This document shows, piece by piece, positions 48,406 through 60,057 of a stretch of 64,000 nucleotides of DNA. The notes under the pieces were generated by a model. It was not told where the DNA came from. It saw only the letters and a list, made by a program, of their open reading frames with translations, and did no database searches. A program made the translations under genes and the position numbers. Source of the stretch: Dipteronia dyeriana (Eukaryota; Streptophyta; Magnoliopsida; Sapindales; Sapindaceae); assembly GCA_032871835.1 (NCBI GenBank), contig CM065296.1, positions 121,158,146-121,222,145 of the forward strand, given 5' to 3'. Position 1 is the first letter of the stretch. Every line of letters begins with the position of its first letter.

Positions 48406-49842
48406 ATGGAGGAGAAAAAAGCAGTGATGAAACCAAGATTCAAAAGGGTTTGTGTGTTTTGTGGGAGCAGTACTGGCAAGAGAGATTGTTACAGTGATGC
48501 TGCTCTTGAGCTTGGCAAAGAACTGGTACCTTCTTTCTTTCTTTTTTTCTTGTTTTTTTTTTTTTTTTTAAATATTCTCTGCTTTTAATTTTTTTTTATA
48601 AACAATATTAAATGTTTGATATGATTTTTTAATTTGTTGAAGGTTTCAAGGAGGTTGGATCTTGTTTATGGAGGAGGAAGTGTTGGGTTGATGGGTTTGG
48701 TTTCTCAAGAAGTCCATCGCGGTGGTGGACATGTTTTAGGGTACGTACGTGTCACGTGTGTGACTGATTTTCATTTTTCAGAACATGGTTTTTTTTTCTT
48801 TTGGGTTCTGATTTTAATGTTTCTGGATATTATTCACAGAATTATTCCCAAAACACTGATGAGAAAAGAGGTATGTGTATCGATATAGAAACTGAAAATA
48901 TGTGACTATGTGAGTTACAATGTCTGTGAATATATGATGTCTCTGTAACGTAAATGAAAAAAAAAATTGATGTGATTAATTGAACAGATTATTGGAGAAA
49001 CAGTGGGGGAGGTCAAACCAGTCGCCGACATGCACCAAAGAAAAGCTGAAATGGCCCGCAACTCTGACTGTTTTATTGCCTTACCAGGTTTCTCTCTCGC
49101 TCTCTCTTGATCAATAACAAAAACAAAATGTTTTAATTTATTTATTTATTCATAGTTAGCTTATATATATATATATATATCAATATATGTATATGTATGT
49201 GACAATTATTATTTACTAAACATGTTGTTGTGTTTTTTATGATCAGGTGGATATGGAACTCTCGAAGAATTATTAGAAGTCATAACGTGGGCCCAACTGG
49301 GAATACACGATAAGCCTGTAAAGCATCTTCACGTCCAATCAAAATTTGCTTTTGTTTTTGTTTTTGTTTTTGTGCTCAAAACTTGGAAATTCTGTTCACA
49401 GTGTGTTGATCTTCTTTTAAACTTTTGCAGGTGGGTTTGATTAATGTGGATGGATACTACAACTCCCTCCTAAACTTCATCGACAAAGCCGTCGACGACG
49501 GCTTCATTTTTCCTTCTCAACGAAGCATAATCGTCTCTGCTCCTAATGCCAGAGAACTTGTTCAAAAGCTTGAGGTAGCTATCCTATAGCTATGTATATT
49601 ATATACATACAGTACATTTCAGATACAGGATTCCGTATGTTTTTTTCTTATAGAAATCTAAGATATTGCATACGGGATACAACATCGGATAATTACTCTG
49701 TTATTTTTTGTTAATTTTGGTTAGTTTTGGTTTGATTAATTAGGAGTACGTGCCGGGACACGATGGAGTTGTTGCCAAGGCGAAATGGGAAGCAGAACAA
49801 GTGGAGCTCAATACATGTTTGAAGACTGAGATTGCTCGTTAA
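48406..49842 (+). CDS. LOG: Cytokinin riboside 5'-monophosphate phosphoribohydrolase (LOG), 220 aa
   Basis: LOG enzymes release active free-base cytokinin from its nucleotide in one step, in the cytosol and nucleus. Seven exons: 48406-48525, 48643-48740, 48840-48870, 48988-49087, 49247-49317, 49431-49574 and 49744-49842, all GT-AG, joining to 663 nt. Landmarks: [80 protein letters not shown] and [19 protein letters not shown]. The phosphate/ribose motif PGGYGTLEE is at residues 116-124, preceded by the conserved Arg of HQRKAEM (about 101). Both catalytic-motif parts are intact and the length matches Arabidopsis LOG1/LOG3. [10 protein letters not shown] has Arg-Lys where LOG1 and LOG3 have Pro-Arg, a minor change. 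The ATG at 48406 is chosen as the first in frame after the (GA)n leader. Which numbered LOG it corresponds to cannot be decided. Confidence 0.96.
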
Positions 49843-51714
49843 GTTAACTAATTAATTAGGAAGCTAATTAATTAGTTAAACTAATAATGATAATAATTAT
49901 ACATATATATATATATAATATTTTTATAGTTCTCTGTCTTTAATTAATTTTTGTTCAAGTTGTATTTTGTTGAAGGATTCTCAAACTAGCTTTCAGGGTC
50001 TTTTTTTTTTTCTCTCACAAATTTTACTGTTGTAATTATTTCGATGTAAAAGAAAAGAAGCAAGGGAGAAAAATCAAATGGGTTGGTGGCCGTTCAGTGT
50101 TAAGTGTTAAGCTCTTTTGTTTTATGAGAAGAAAATGTATAATAGAAAAAAAAAAATCCATTTTCTTTTACACGTTTTGTTGTGCAAAAGTTGTACATTA
50201 TTGGCAATAAAAAAACACGTAGAAAAACCAAAAAACAGCAGCTTTTTATTATTTCTCGCATGCCTGCGGCTCCTGCTCTACAGTTGTATACGGTATACCT
50301 GCTCTGCTCTGATCTCTCTCACTCTGTCTGTTAAAAAATTATGATCGATTGTTTGGTGTGTGTTTTAGTCAAACTTTCAATCATCTGTAGCCATACAAAA
50401 GGTACAGGCCCATCAAAACTTTTTTAGTTTCTTAACCATTTCAATTTATATATATTTAAAATACTAACTATTGTCGGAACATGACAAGATTAATTAGACT
50501 TTATAAATACGATTCGGAATACTATCCTCACTATCGGGAAGATCGAAGAGGTTATATATGTACAACAACTCTTGTAATTGGAAAGAAGACTGCTGACCAT
50601 TAGGTGTCTAGGTGTGGAAGGGAGGTACACAACCATCTCTACAAAGAGATGATGTACTTATATATATATATATATATATTCAGTACGACCAACCATAACC
50701 ACATATTCACAGCTGATCTACTGTCCCATATTAATAATTACTCACACTCAATATAAATATGTGGATGTGGTTGGATGTCCTACTAGAGAACAATTATATA
50801 TATATATATACACACACTTCTCTTTTGGGAATTTATCATAGTATCTTGATCAAATCTAGATATATAGTGCCTACATGGAATTAACTCAACTGGTAGATAG
50901 ATAAACTTAGCGCTTGTAAAAACAATTTTCAAATCAGTAGCTTGAATTCTATCGATGACGAAAAATTTCAAAAAATATATGATATAGATTGGTGGATAGA
51001 TAAATACCATATATATATATATTAGGGTATAGGCTATGTGGTCACAACCTATAAATAAGGGATTTATAAATAATGTAATTTATTTAATTTTACAAATTAA
51101 TGTTAATTTATAATTTGATTTTTATATGCAAATCTTCCTGCCACTGTTTTTTTTTAAAACTAAATTTTGAAAAAAAAAGGTGGAAGAGAGAGAAGTGGAT
51201 ATGGTGTACAAGTGTATTGGTGTGGTACTGTAGTGGGAGAATCCATTCTGACAGAACAAAAGATGAGTTAGATGAAATCATGAAAACACTTGGACAAATC
51301 AACCATGGCGGCTTAATCAACTTTGAACTTTTAAGAAAAAAATTAATCTAATTTTAATCCAAATGATATGGTAAATGGGTTGTTATCACACAATATGAAA
51401 TGACGTGGTTAAAGAAAAAACCACTTAACAAATCATTTGTATTAAAATTTGAACTAAAATTTTAAATTATCTAGCGCTGGTATTTTGGGAAACCATTTCC
51501 TATTTTTACTCTCATTTCTCACTTGGTCTTTTCTGATCTTTCTTTTAACGAAATCAATCCGATATTTTTTCGTATGAATTAACCGATATATCAATAAGTG
51601 AATCCGTATAAAAGTGAGTGTGTGAATTCATATTCTCATATTCTGTTTCTCCATTATTGTTATTTATTTCTTTATTTTCACAGTGGATTCACATACACTC
51701 TTTCTCAGTATTTA
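49843..51714. other. Intergenic spacer, 3' flank of LOG
   Basis: No recognised gene. It contains a short (TA)n tract (about 50658-50679), a MITE at about 50685-50797 and, at about 50870-50960, a weak tRNA-like A/B-box pattern (TTAACTCAACTGGTAGA then CTTGAATTC) that could be a SINE relic. The open frame at 51100-51351 has no recognised domain. Confidence 0.45.
50685..50797. mobile_element. Small MITE with inverted ends
   Basis: ACGACCAACCATAACCACAT near the left faces ATGTGGATGTGGTTGGATGTC near the right, a near-perfect inverted repeat around a short AT-rich centre. Related sequence occurs at about 11905-12000 and 22360-22462 (shared CTCACAC, CAATAT.AAT.TGTG and, in two copies, TACTAGAGAACCA). 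Confidence 0.6.
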
Positions 51715-51723
51715 TTTCTTTAT

Positions 51724-52805
51724 GGGTGAATTCCATTTTAATCCCTATAGTTTGATCTAATATATAAATTGGTTCCACGGTTTTGAGATTTATATTGACA
51801 GGTCCCTTTGGTTTCCAACAATCCGTATTTTGGTTCATGCCGTCTAATTCCATTAGGGTTTTCAAAGATCCCATCCAATCTGAGAGGGTAAAATCGTAAA
51901 CTTACCTAGCAAGCTTTTAGAATTTATTTTATGAAGGGTAACTACGTAATTGGATTTATAAATAAAACAATTAAAAAATAAAATAAAAAACTAATAATAC
52001 TTACTAAAATAACTCATTCAACCCATCCACCCATCAACCCATCAAATGCAGACAAAAAAAAAACTTTAAACAAAATCACAAATCACAAATCACAGCAACC
52101 ACACCACCACAAATCACTGTCCCGAAACCTAATCTCTTCTCTTCTCTCTCCTATATTCTCTTTTCTAACCACAAACCCCATCCGCCAATACCTAACACAC
52201 ACAAATTTTGTTCTAAATCTCTTATGGAGAATCATTATATTCAACCTTCAACCTTCAACCTTCAAACTTCAATCTTCTGACTTCCGATCTTCCCCACAAA
52301 GAAAAACCCAAAAATTGTTTGTCAAAAAATAGAAACCCATATGCTAGAATTGAGATACGGAGCTCAAAACAAAATAAAGAGATCTTCAGACCTATAATTT
52401 TTTCCAGATTTCTTGAAGAGATTCGGAAAAACGTTTGTTTGTTTTTTTGTTAGTTGTCACATATCATCTTCATCATATTCTTCTTCTTCTTCTTATTGTC
52501 ACGTTTATCATCATCATTATCATCATCTTCTTCAAATCAAACCTAGAAACACCTCCCACCACCTAAATCGAACCACTACATTCTTCACTGCCGTGATTCA
52601 CACCCAACCCTGAATCAATCCCGCTGCCGTCGCGATTGACACTAGCTCTGAATCAGTCTTGCTGCCGCGATGCAAATCGATCTCTCTCTTCTGTTTCGAT
52701 CTCCAATCGTTTGGGGGTGGTTGATTCTTTATGGGTGGCTAGGGTTTTGGTGATTATAGTTGAAGGTGATGTGTGGATGGAAGAAGATGGAGGAGATGAA
52801 GAAGA

Positions 52806-52846
<41 letters not shown>

Positions 52847-53118
52847 ATGTAGATTAGGGTTTGTTAATATTTTTAATTATTTATTTTATTTTAAGTTTTT
52901 AATTTTTATTATTTAATTTAATTATAGAGGACCATTTCGGTCTTTCATTTCATTTCAACAGTTATTAGGGGCAGCAGGGTCATTTGACCCTCTGACCCTA
53001 TCAGATTCCACTTTTCCAATGAAAATCGTGACAGAATGATCAAACGAGGTAATTCTGAAAATTAGAAGACCAGTTTATATAATAAGTCAAATTAGAGGGA
53101 TTAAAATGAATTTCACCC
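51724..53118. mobile_element. Mutator-like non-autonomous element (1.4 kb) with about 50-bp TIRs
   Basis: Left end GGGTGAATTCCATTTTAATC; right end reverse-complemented GGGTGAAATTCATTTTAATC. Similarity continues for about 50 bp (CCCTATAGTTTGA against CCCTCTAATTTGA, then AT-rich to CTGGT). The flanks are TTTCTTTAT (51715-51723) and TTTATTTAT (53119-53127), a 9-bp target duplication with one mismatch, the size known for Mutator-like elements. The interior (52.07-52.85 kb) is C/T-rich then GA-rich, like a gene leader, with a (GA)n run at 52808-52842. There is no transposase and no convincing captured coding exon. Confidence 0.85.
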
Positions 53119-54357
53119 TTTATTTATTTGAACCGGTTGGATTATGCCCTTTGTTTCTTTACCACACACATGAGTTGTCTGTCCTTTGGATCCGTACCGA
53201 ATTTTGGTACCACTTCAGTCTTCACCACCTCCTTCCCTTCTTATCCATATTTTATGCCCCATTCGCATTAATTGAGAGCATCCACACATCAATACATCAT
53301 TCACATGTCTTATGCATAAACTTTGCAATATCATCATTTCATTTTTGGGGTTTTCCTCGCAGATATCTTAGTTATTACTCCATGCAAATGCGGCGAAAAT
53401 TGAAATGAGCAACTGATACCCTCCTCTCATCATCTATAAATGAAATACAACTTTGATTCTTATATAATCATATGTTATAGTACATAGCATGTGAAGCCGT
53501 GAGATGATGTGTCTCTATTATATGCATTTTAGGTGAAACATCACCATTTCACCAATTACACCAGAATTTATGAACTTTTATATGAAAATGAAACCGTTAA
53601 ATTTTACTTATGATTTTAAATAGAGAAATGATTGAAAGAAACCTTGCATAGGATCCCAAATGAGTTTGATAATGTGGGTGAGCATGTCAGCTGTATGTGA
53701 AAACGAAGAAGTTTGAGACAAAGAGAATATAAATGAAAAAAAAAAAAAAAAAACTAATCTCAATCAAACACCGGAGAATATTTGGTTTTTTCCAAAGTAA
53801 CAACCGGTGTTGTTTCAAGAGACTTGTAGCCTTGTAGGTAGGGAGGAGGATTCCATAATTTGTCAATTTTTGGTGTTATAGTAGAGGGGGGTAGATGGTC
53901 CCTCTCCCCTCTCCTTATAGCTTGTCATCGGTCAATGTTCTCTGGACCCATTTTTGTCGGAGAAATTTTGGAATAGAACGGTTTTATTATCATTTAATGA
54001 GATCGTTCTGACGAGATTATATTATTTATATTAAAAATATAAATAATTTATTATTAAATTATAATTTATTAAAATTTCATTGAATGGTCTTACAGTAAAA
54101 TGATATTAAAAGTTCTCTATTTTCAAATTATAACTTGTTGTAATTGACTTTTCGAGTCCTACAAATTGACTATACATGTTCTGATGTAAGCCTTTTACAG
54201 TATTTATAACTCAAAATTAGATATCACAGATTCACAGTACTTCTTCTCCTTCTTATTTAATTATTATAATTTTAATGGGTGATAATTCGAAGCCACAGTA
54301 GTATTGATATAGGTATAAGGAATTTACAATTATGCTACCTCAATTTTCATATGTAAT

Positions 54358-54394
<37 letters not shown>
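54358..54394. repeat. (TA)n microsatellite
   Basis: Uninterrupted AT dinucleotide run of about 37 bp. Confidence 0.95.
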
Positions 54395-54397
<3 letters not shown>

Positions 54398-55369
54398 ATG
54401 CGATAGTTTGAGTGTTTCTCTAAATTCGTACATAAAACTTGATATATCCTACAGTTGATACATGTTTTATCATGCATACTATTCAGGGATCTTATGAAAG
54501 CATATTGAAAATGAAACTAATACCGACTTTTCGAATGTATCCGGTTTAAGAATTTTACATTTAACTTGGAATATACCAATGTTTAAAACTTTATAATACA
54601 GATATATCATAAAATTTAATCGTCCAAACTATAAAAATTCATACACATCAACTCTTGCTTGACTAGTTATGCACCTCCTCTTCTAGATCGGTGTATATAT
54701 TTGAATTTTAAATATTTTAAATAGTTTTAGGAGGCATGCAAGCATAGAGATTAAGAGATACATATATACACATGCATGTATGTACAGCTGTGACCTGTGA
54801 GATTTTGATTTGATATAGTTCATGAGAAGACATTCTAAACAATTTTCTTAGAAATAATTAAATTTGACCAATGGGTGGGTCAAGCATGGGTGGTGTTGAA
54901 CTTGAATCGAACGCCAGTGTGCCGGTACTCGAAAATGGTCCCAGTTTGGGTCCGCAATACGCACCGCCCATGCAACGTCTGTATTGTACAATACGGGGTC
55001 CCAATTTTGGGTACATTTAGTCAAATTAGATCGTGACCATTCAAAACCAATGGCTTTGATTTCTATGGTGAGGAATTCTCTTCACCTAAGCCTTCATCGA
55101 TTGGTGCGAATGTGAATTTTATAAATTTCACGTAATTTGTACGTTTGTTTTTCAAAGTTTGCTATATATATCCACCCGGTTTAACATGGTACTAGGGTTT
55201 TGAATGGTATAGTCCCATGATCCTATCTATAAGGTGCCATGACTCGGAGAAAAAGACAAGGGTAATAATTTCATTAGAAAGTATACTGATAATTGTTTTC
55301 GGCATTAAATGCAGAGAAATCACTATCTACCATAATGTCAGGGTTGTGTGGGGATATGTTTTAAGAGTT

Positions 55370-55825
55370 AGAGTATATCCGATATAAAAATGGTTTGTAT
55401 ATGATATGACAACAATGTCAAGATATTTGCTTCTTATGTGGTATAAATATAGATTTAATAGACTATCAATTTAAAATTTGATCTCCAAAGCTTCCGTTTA
55501 AAACACATTTTGTTTTAAAGACGTGTCCAATTTTATTTCCTATTTCAATTTTAATTTTAATTTTTTACCAAAAATAAATAAAAAATTAATGTCAGTTTTA
55601 AATATTTGCTGAGTCAACATAAAAAAGGACGGTGTAATATGCCGTTTGAAAGTGGACGATTATATTGACAATGTATAATATTTTTTTTATCATGTCAGCT
55701 TGATGTTGAATATAAACGGCTGTATTAGAGATTTTTTTTTTTTAACAGAATATCTGTTAATCCTATGTGACATTTGTTTTTTACAAATTACGTTTGCATT
55801 GGAGATGCTATTAGTTTTTTGTTCC
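55370..55825. mobile_element. Candidate MITE with GAG(T/C)AT.TCC termini
   Basis: The left end AGAGTATATCCGATATAAA and the reverse complement of the right end ATAGCATCTCCAATGCAAA are related, and the right version resembles the GAGCATCTCCAATG terminus common to plant MITEs. The interior is AT-rich and non-coding. Borders are approximate and no target duplication was identified. Confidence 0.4.
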
Positions 55826-56758
55826 TACGATGGGTCTCTAATCAATCGGATAAAAAACTTGTATGCATTGGTTGTATGGTAGTTTTTCCCGTTTAGTCTT
55901 TGCGGGTTTTACCTTTTAATCAGGTTTGGACTCTCCTAGATTGGACCCAAACTTGTTACAGAAGGCCCAATTCAACTTAATCATCTGAAATTTGAATCAG
56001 GTTTGAGTTGTTCAACTTCCCTTTATAAATTATGGTCAAAAATTGGGATCAGTTTTTTTTTTTTTTTTGTCGGTAGCTATCAATTTATCTATCGGATTTT
56101 CTTTTTGGAAGCTTTTACCAGCTGAGGGGACAGGATCTTAGTGTTAATTGGACTATTGACCTGCATTTGAAGTCGTATATAACAAAAAATTGCAAAAGTT
56201 ATGAGTAACTAGTCAAAATTATTCACATGTGAGTCATATGACACGACGTAATTTAAATAAAATATATAAGATGGATCCAAATTTCTCATGAGAGTCAGAT
56301 CATGCCAGAATGATCTCAATAATTTCATCAAATATTAATCAATCCACTTAGGCTCAGCTCAAATTGCTTGCTTACTTGCACCTTGTCCAAATATATAAAT
56401 TAATGATATTTACTAGTAATTATTGATCTAATGCAACATATGCATGATTAGATATAATTTATTACAAGTCATCTGCCAACCAAATTGGCTCTTAAACCAG
56501 GTAAATACATGCATCCTGCCCAACCGATCCATGCGAGAGAATTCGGCATTTGCTGTGCATGTCTTTGTGTTATTTAGTGCATTTCTTGTTTTGGTACCTT
56601 TAATTATCTATAAAGATGATTTTATATTGCAATCAAACAACACTGAAGAAAATGAGACTAGATATATATGAGGTCAAATGTTTCTTATATCAAAACTGGG
56701 GATGATTTAGAGATCATCAGCGGATCAGAAAATGTACTTGACTTGGGACATATAAACA

Positions 56759-57661
56759 CTAATGGTTGAGAATGTTGAGTAGAGACACTCTGGTTTTTAT
56801 CAAACACCTGAAAACACACTCCAATCCCCCCTCAATTTCTTGCATGGTTGATTCCAATGCCTGCAAACCCTTTTGTGTTTTCTGTAATTGCATCGTATCG
56901 ATGCCCTTCTTGTTCCTGACTAGATCATACAAGACACAATCTAGTTTCTCCAAGCTGTCCAATTCCTCATTTTCCTGCTCTTCGCAAGATGCGCGCTTGG
57001 ATTGGATAAATTTCGAGACCAAGAACCAACCGGTACTTGACTTCGATCTTGCCTTATAAGGTGAAACAAATGACAAGAGGGAATTGAACAGTGTGAAGCT
57101 CACTGATTCAACTTCTCTTAGTAAGTCAACAATGGCGACAACGACAAGTTCTTGGTCTGAGATTGCCAAGTTGTCATCCTTCAAATTGCTCGAGCACTTA
57201 CGAACCATCTTATCAACTTTCTTTCTAGAGATCATGTACTTGTCAATCTCATTTGCTAGGCTGAATTCGCAAACATTTCTTCTTCGGAGGGATGATTCAA
57301 GCTCTTGCGCGCAACTTTTCGCGTATGAAAACAAATCCCTTGTGTTACCACACATATCCAACAACCTGAGAGATCCATCCAACACGTCTTCAACACATTT
57401 GTGCTCTTGCTGTTCATTGCACAAAGCTTTCCGGGCTAGTGGCAATTGAAGCATGTTGTCGACACAATCAAACAAGTCCTTCAAACAAGCTAAGTTTTGG
57501 CATAAAATTGATGTTGAAGAAGGTGTTGCCTCCAATGATATTGAGGCTCTTAGCCTCTGCAATTGATCCTCAACATTAACTATAAGTGGGTGTGATCTGG
57601 ATGGCAAACTGTTGTTACGAGCGTGACAACTAGCTTTTGTCGTTGCAATTGAGGCTTCCAT
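56759..57661 (-). CDS. DUF241 family protein, 300 aa, full length
   Basis: Plant-specific protein of unknown biochemical role. From the chosen start it begins MEASIATTKASCHARNNSLP and SRSHPLIVNVEDQLQRL, the usual basic, Ser-rich N-terminus. It continues LCQNLACLKDLFDCVDNML, VEDVLDGSLRLLDMCGNTRD, SSLRRRNVCEFSLANEIDKY, SRKKVDKMVRKCSSNLKD, LLREVESVSFTLFNSLLSFV and the C-terminal ECVFRCLIKTRVSLLNILNH. The central and C-terminal parts look helical and coiled-coil-forming. The upstream in-frame ATG at 57688 would add nine residues. The ATG at 57661 is preferred because the damaged duplicate at 62.2-63.0 kb shares the sequence only from there. The gene is intronless. It is the best-preserved of the three DUF241 loci in the window. 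Confidence 0.9.
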   Translation of the reverse strand: MEASIATTKASCHARNNSLPSRSHPLIVNVEDQLQRLRASISLEATPSSTSILCQNLACLKDLFDCVDNMLQLPLARKALCNEQQEHKCVEDVLDGSLRLLDMCGNTRDLFSYAKSCAQELESSLRRRNVCEFSLANEIDKYMISRKKVDKMVRKCSSNLKDDNLAISDQELVVVAIVDLLREVESVSFTLFNSLLSFVSPYKARSKSSTGWFLVSKFIQSKRASCEEQENEELDSLEKLDCVLYDLVRNKKGIDTMQLQKTQKGLQALESTMQEIEGGLECVFRCLIKTRVSLLNILNH

Positions 57662-59779
57662 TTTCTTTTCGAGAACGAAATTTATCAAAATATATTATAT
57701 ATATGCAGAAGAATTCAAGGTTTGATGTTCAGACTAATCACTTAGACACACCTTATATATGAGAAATAATAGAGAGATCAGATCCACAAGAGGAATCAAA
57801 GCTATCAAACTACCAGTTGGCTTAATTATAATATAAATTGCACCTAGTCAAGTAATGTTTCATCACTATTGTTTGTTGCATATATAATTAATATATATAA
57901 CATAAAATATAGTTGCATACATGTAGCTGCTATTATTTCTCACAGACAAAGTAATAATTGAAGTGATCAAACACAGCCTCTAAATTATATAGTTTGGTTG
58001 CATGCACAATATTTCTAAAATATATAGTTTGGTTGCATGTACATTGCCACAAATATACAAAATGTGTGTGAGAGAGAGTGGACGAGCTATCGGAGGATTT
58101 CTTTGGCAAGCAATTATTTGAAAAGAATACTATTACGAAATACGTAAACTCAAAACAATAATCAAAACACACGAAAATAAGAAAACAAATAAATAAATGT
58201 AAGCTTACATTCATGGAGTGCACCCATACTCAACTTCAACTATCAAATTGGTGTTTACAATGATGAAACTCTCTCTCTCAATTCGGCTCTTTCTTTTTTT
58301 CTCCGTGTGGGAAACTCGACTCCCGATACGTCAGTGTAATGCAATATCAGAGGTTTAGGCTTCACAACCCAACAAATACTAGAACTAGTTCCCATAAAAA
58401 ATTGCAAAAAGTGAAAAGTTTTCATTCTCCTCTTAAATAACATTTCCATGATCATGAATAAATGAAATCCTCGGTTGCAACAACCGAATTAACCAGACGA
58501 TATGAGGTTGGTTAAGTGATATATCCCTCACACCCACACCACGGAGTTATGGGTTTGAGCTCTCCCATTTTTCAAAAACCTCGAATATATGTAATACTTA
58601 AAAGAAAAAGCAACCGAATTACCCAAACCCTATTTAACCGGATTGATCTTTACCCGAGCCTAACTTCATATTTGGGGAGAGTAATGATATTGACAGCTCC
58701 TAAAAACTGTCTGAACACCCCTTTCGTAAACAATTCCATTAAAAATCTCTAATTATCTCTGGTTTGTAAATAAACCCCCAATTAATACCCAAAATACCAC
58801 CGCTTACAAAATCTCTAGTTTGTACACCCCTTTCTCACACACAAAGCTTCTTCTCCATTCATGCTTTTCAACATTTGGAGATGGAGTAGCCTTGCAGATA
58901 TTTGCAAGAGATGAGGTGACATGAAAAAAAAAAGGTATTCAGTTAATTCTCTTCTACATTTGTTGTGATTTTATCGTTTCCACCAAATTCGAAGTTCAAA
59001 ATAAGAACTCAATAGAATTCGATGAAATGCATTCCTAAAATTATTAATAATCATTGTATTTTGTTGTTGTTGATCTTCAATTATTTTGACATCAATAAAA
59101 CATTTGACATCAATAGGATGATCATAGAATTCTTTAGGGTGAAAATGGTAAAAAATCGGTGGTTAAAAAAAATTCCAAGCATGTTTGAAAAGAAAAATTA
59201 CAATTTTTTTAAATAAAAAAAATACAAATATTACAGAGAAACAATATATATTCTAATAAAACTTAATTGAAAATTTACTTTTTCATTTTTCATTCTCTAT
59301 ACTTAATAATCAATTTGTATTCCTTAAAAGAAATTAAAAATACTGAAGTTAGTATTTAAAAGAGAAGTTAGGGTTTAAGAAAATAAAAAGGAATTTTAAA
59401 AAAACTGCTTAATAATTATTTTTGATGTACTTACAAACTCACCGGTCATTTAAGTAATTTTATTTAAGGGTAAGATTGAATTTTAAAAAATATATTAATA
59501 TGGGATATATATACCGTTTTTAAGAGGTACAGATATCGTCACTCGCCCAAATCTCTATAAAGACCCAGACAATATGGGCTCGAGTCTAGATGAGCTCTGG
59601 TTATCTTGGTCGGGCTAATCGAACCCCCAAACGGTTCTGAATGGACCCATAATCCAAAACAGACTTTAATTTTGCTTGCATTGCTGTGAACGAACACTGA
59701 TCTAATCGGTCTCTTGTTCGTGAATCGTGAGGTAGCAAAGTTTTGCAGACAAAAATATCAAAGACATAATCGTGATGAG
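57662..59779. other. Intergenic region between DUF241 and F-box genes
   Basis: The left part (57662-58070) is the promoter side of the DUF241 gene and is partly duplicated at 63018-63400 (shared TATAGTTTGGTTGCATGTAC). A tRNA-like stretch at about 58505-58560 (GGTTGGTTAAGTGATA then GTTATGGGTTTGAGCTC) resembles a SINE head. A candidate DNA element occupies about 58680-59543. The segment from about 59550 on is the promoter and first leader exon of the F-box gene. Confidence 0.45.
58680..59543. mobile_element. Candidate DNA element with inverted termini
   Basis: AGTAATGATATTGACAGCTC then CTAAAAACTGT on the left corresponds to the reverse-complemented right end AGTGACGATATCTGTACCTC then TTAAAAACGGT. 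The arms are about 35 bp and diverged. The interior is AT-rich without a recognised protein. No clear target duplication. Confidence 0.5.
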
Positions 59780-60023
59780 GTTTGTGATTTGTACAATTTT
59801 TTGATTTCTTTGTTTTTTTTTTCTTGAAATTCTCAAATATTAGAGCCCTCTATCATCATAATCATGGTGTGAAATATATTATATTGTTATGATTGATAAA
59901 AACATGTTAAATAAGTTTATATTTGATTGTTCTGATATGTTATGTGATGTTGTGTTAGATTTTAAATCTACTCTCCGTTTGTGAGAATCAGATTTTGAAA
60001 TTTGGTTCCTCATTGATTTGCAG
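59780..60023 (+). other. Probable 5' leader intron of the F-box gene
   Basis: GATGAG|GTTTGTG at 59779/59780 and GATTTGCAG at 60015-60023 are donor- and acceptor-like, with a T-rich body and no ATG-led frame joining the CDS. If spliced, the leader continues GAGGTAAGGC to the ATG at 60058. Inferred from signals only. Confidence 0.5.
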
Positions 60024-60057
60024 GAGGTAAGGCTTTTGATAATTAATTCTAGATTCA

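Larger units (their letters stand above)
53128..56758. other. Intergenic region
   Basis: No gene recognised. A (TA)n run lies at 54358-54394 and a candidate MITE at about 55370-55825. A GC-richer patch at about 54890-55015 has no recognisable coding potential. Short open frames (53106-53408, 55700-55882, 56444-56671) are judged to be chance. Confidence 0.5.

Noticed and set aside
54890..55015. GC-richer patch with possible coding look
   Set aside because: No open frame of useful length, no splice context and no recognisable protein motif.
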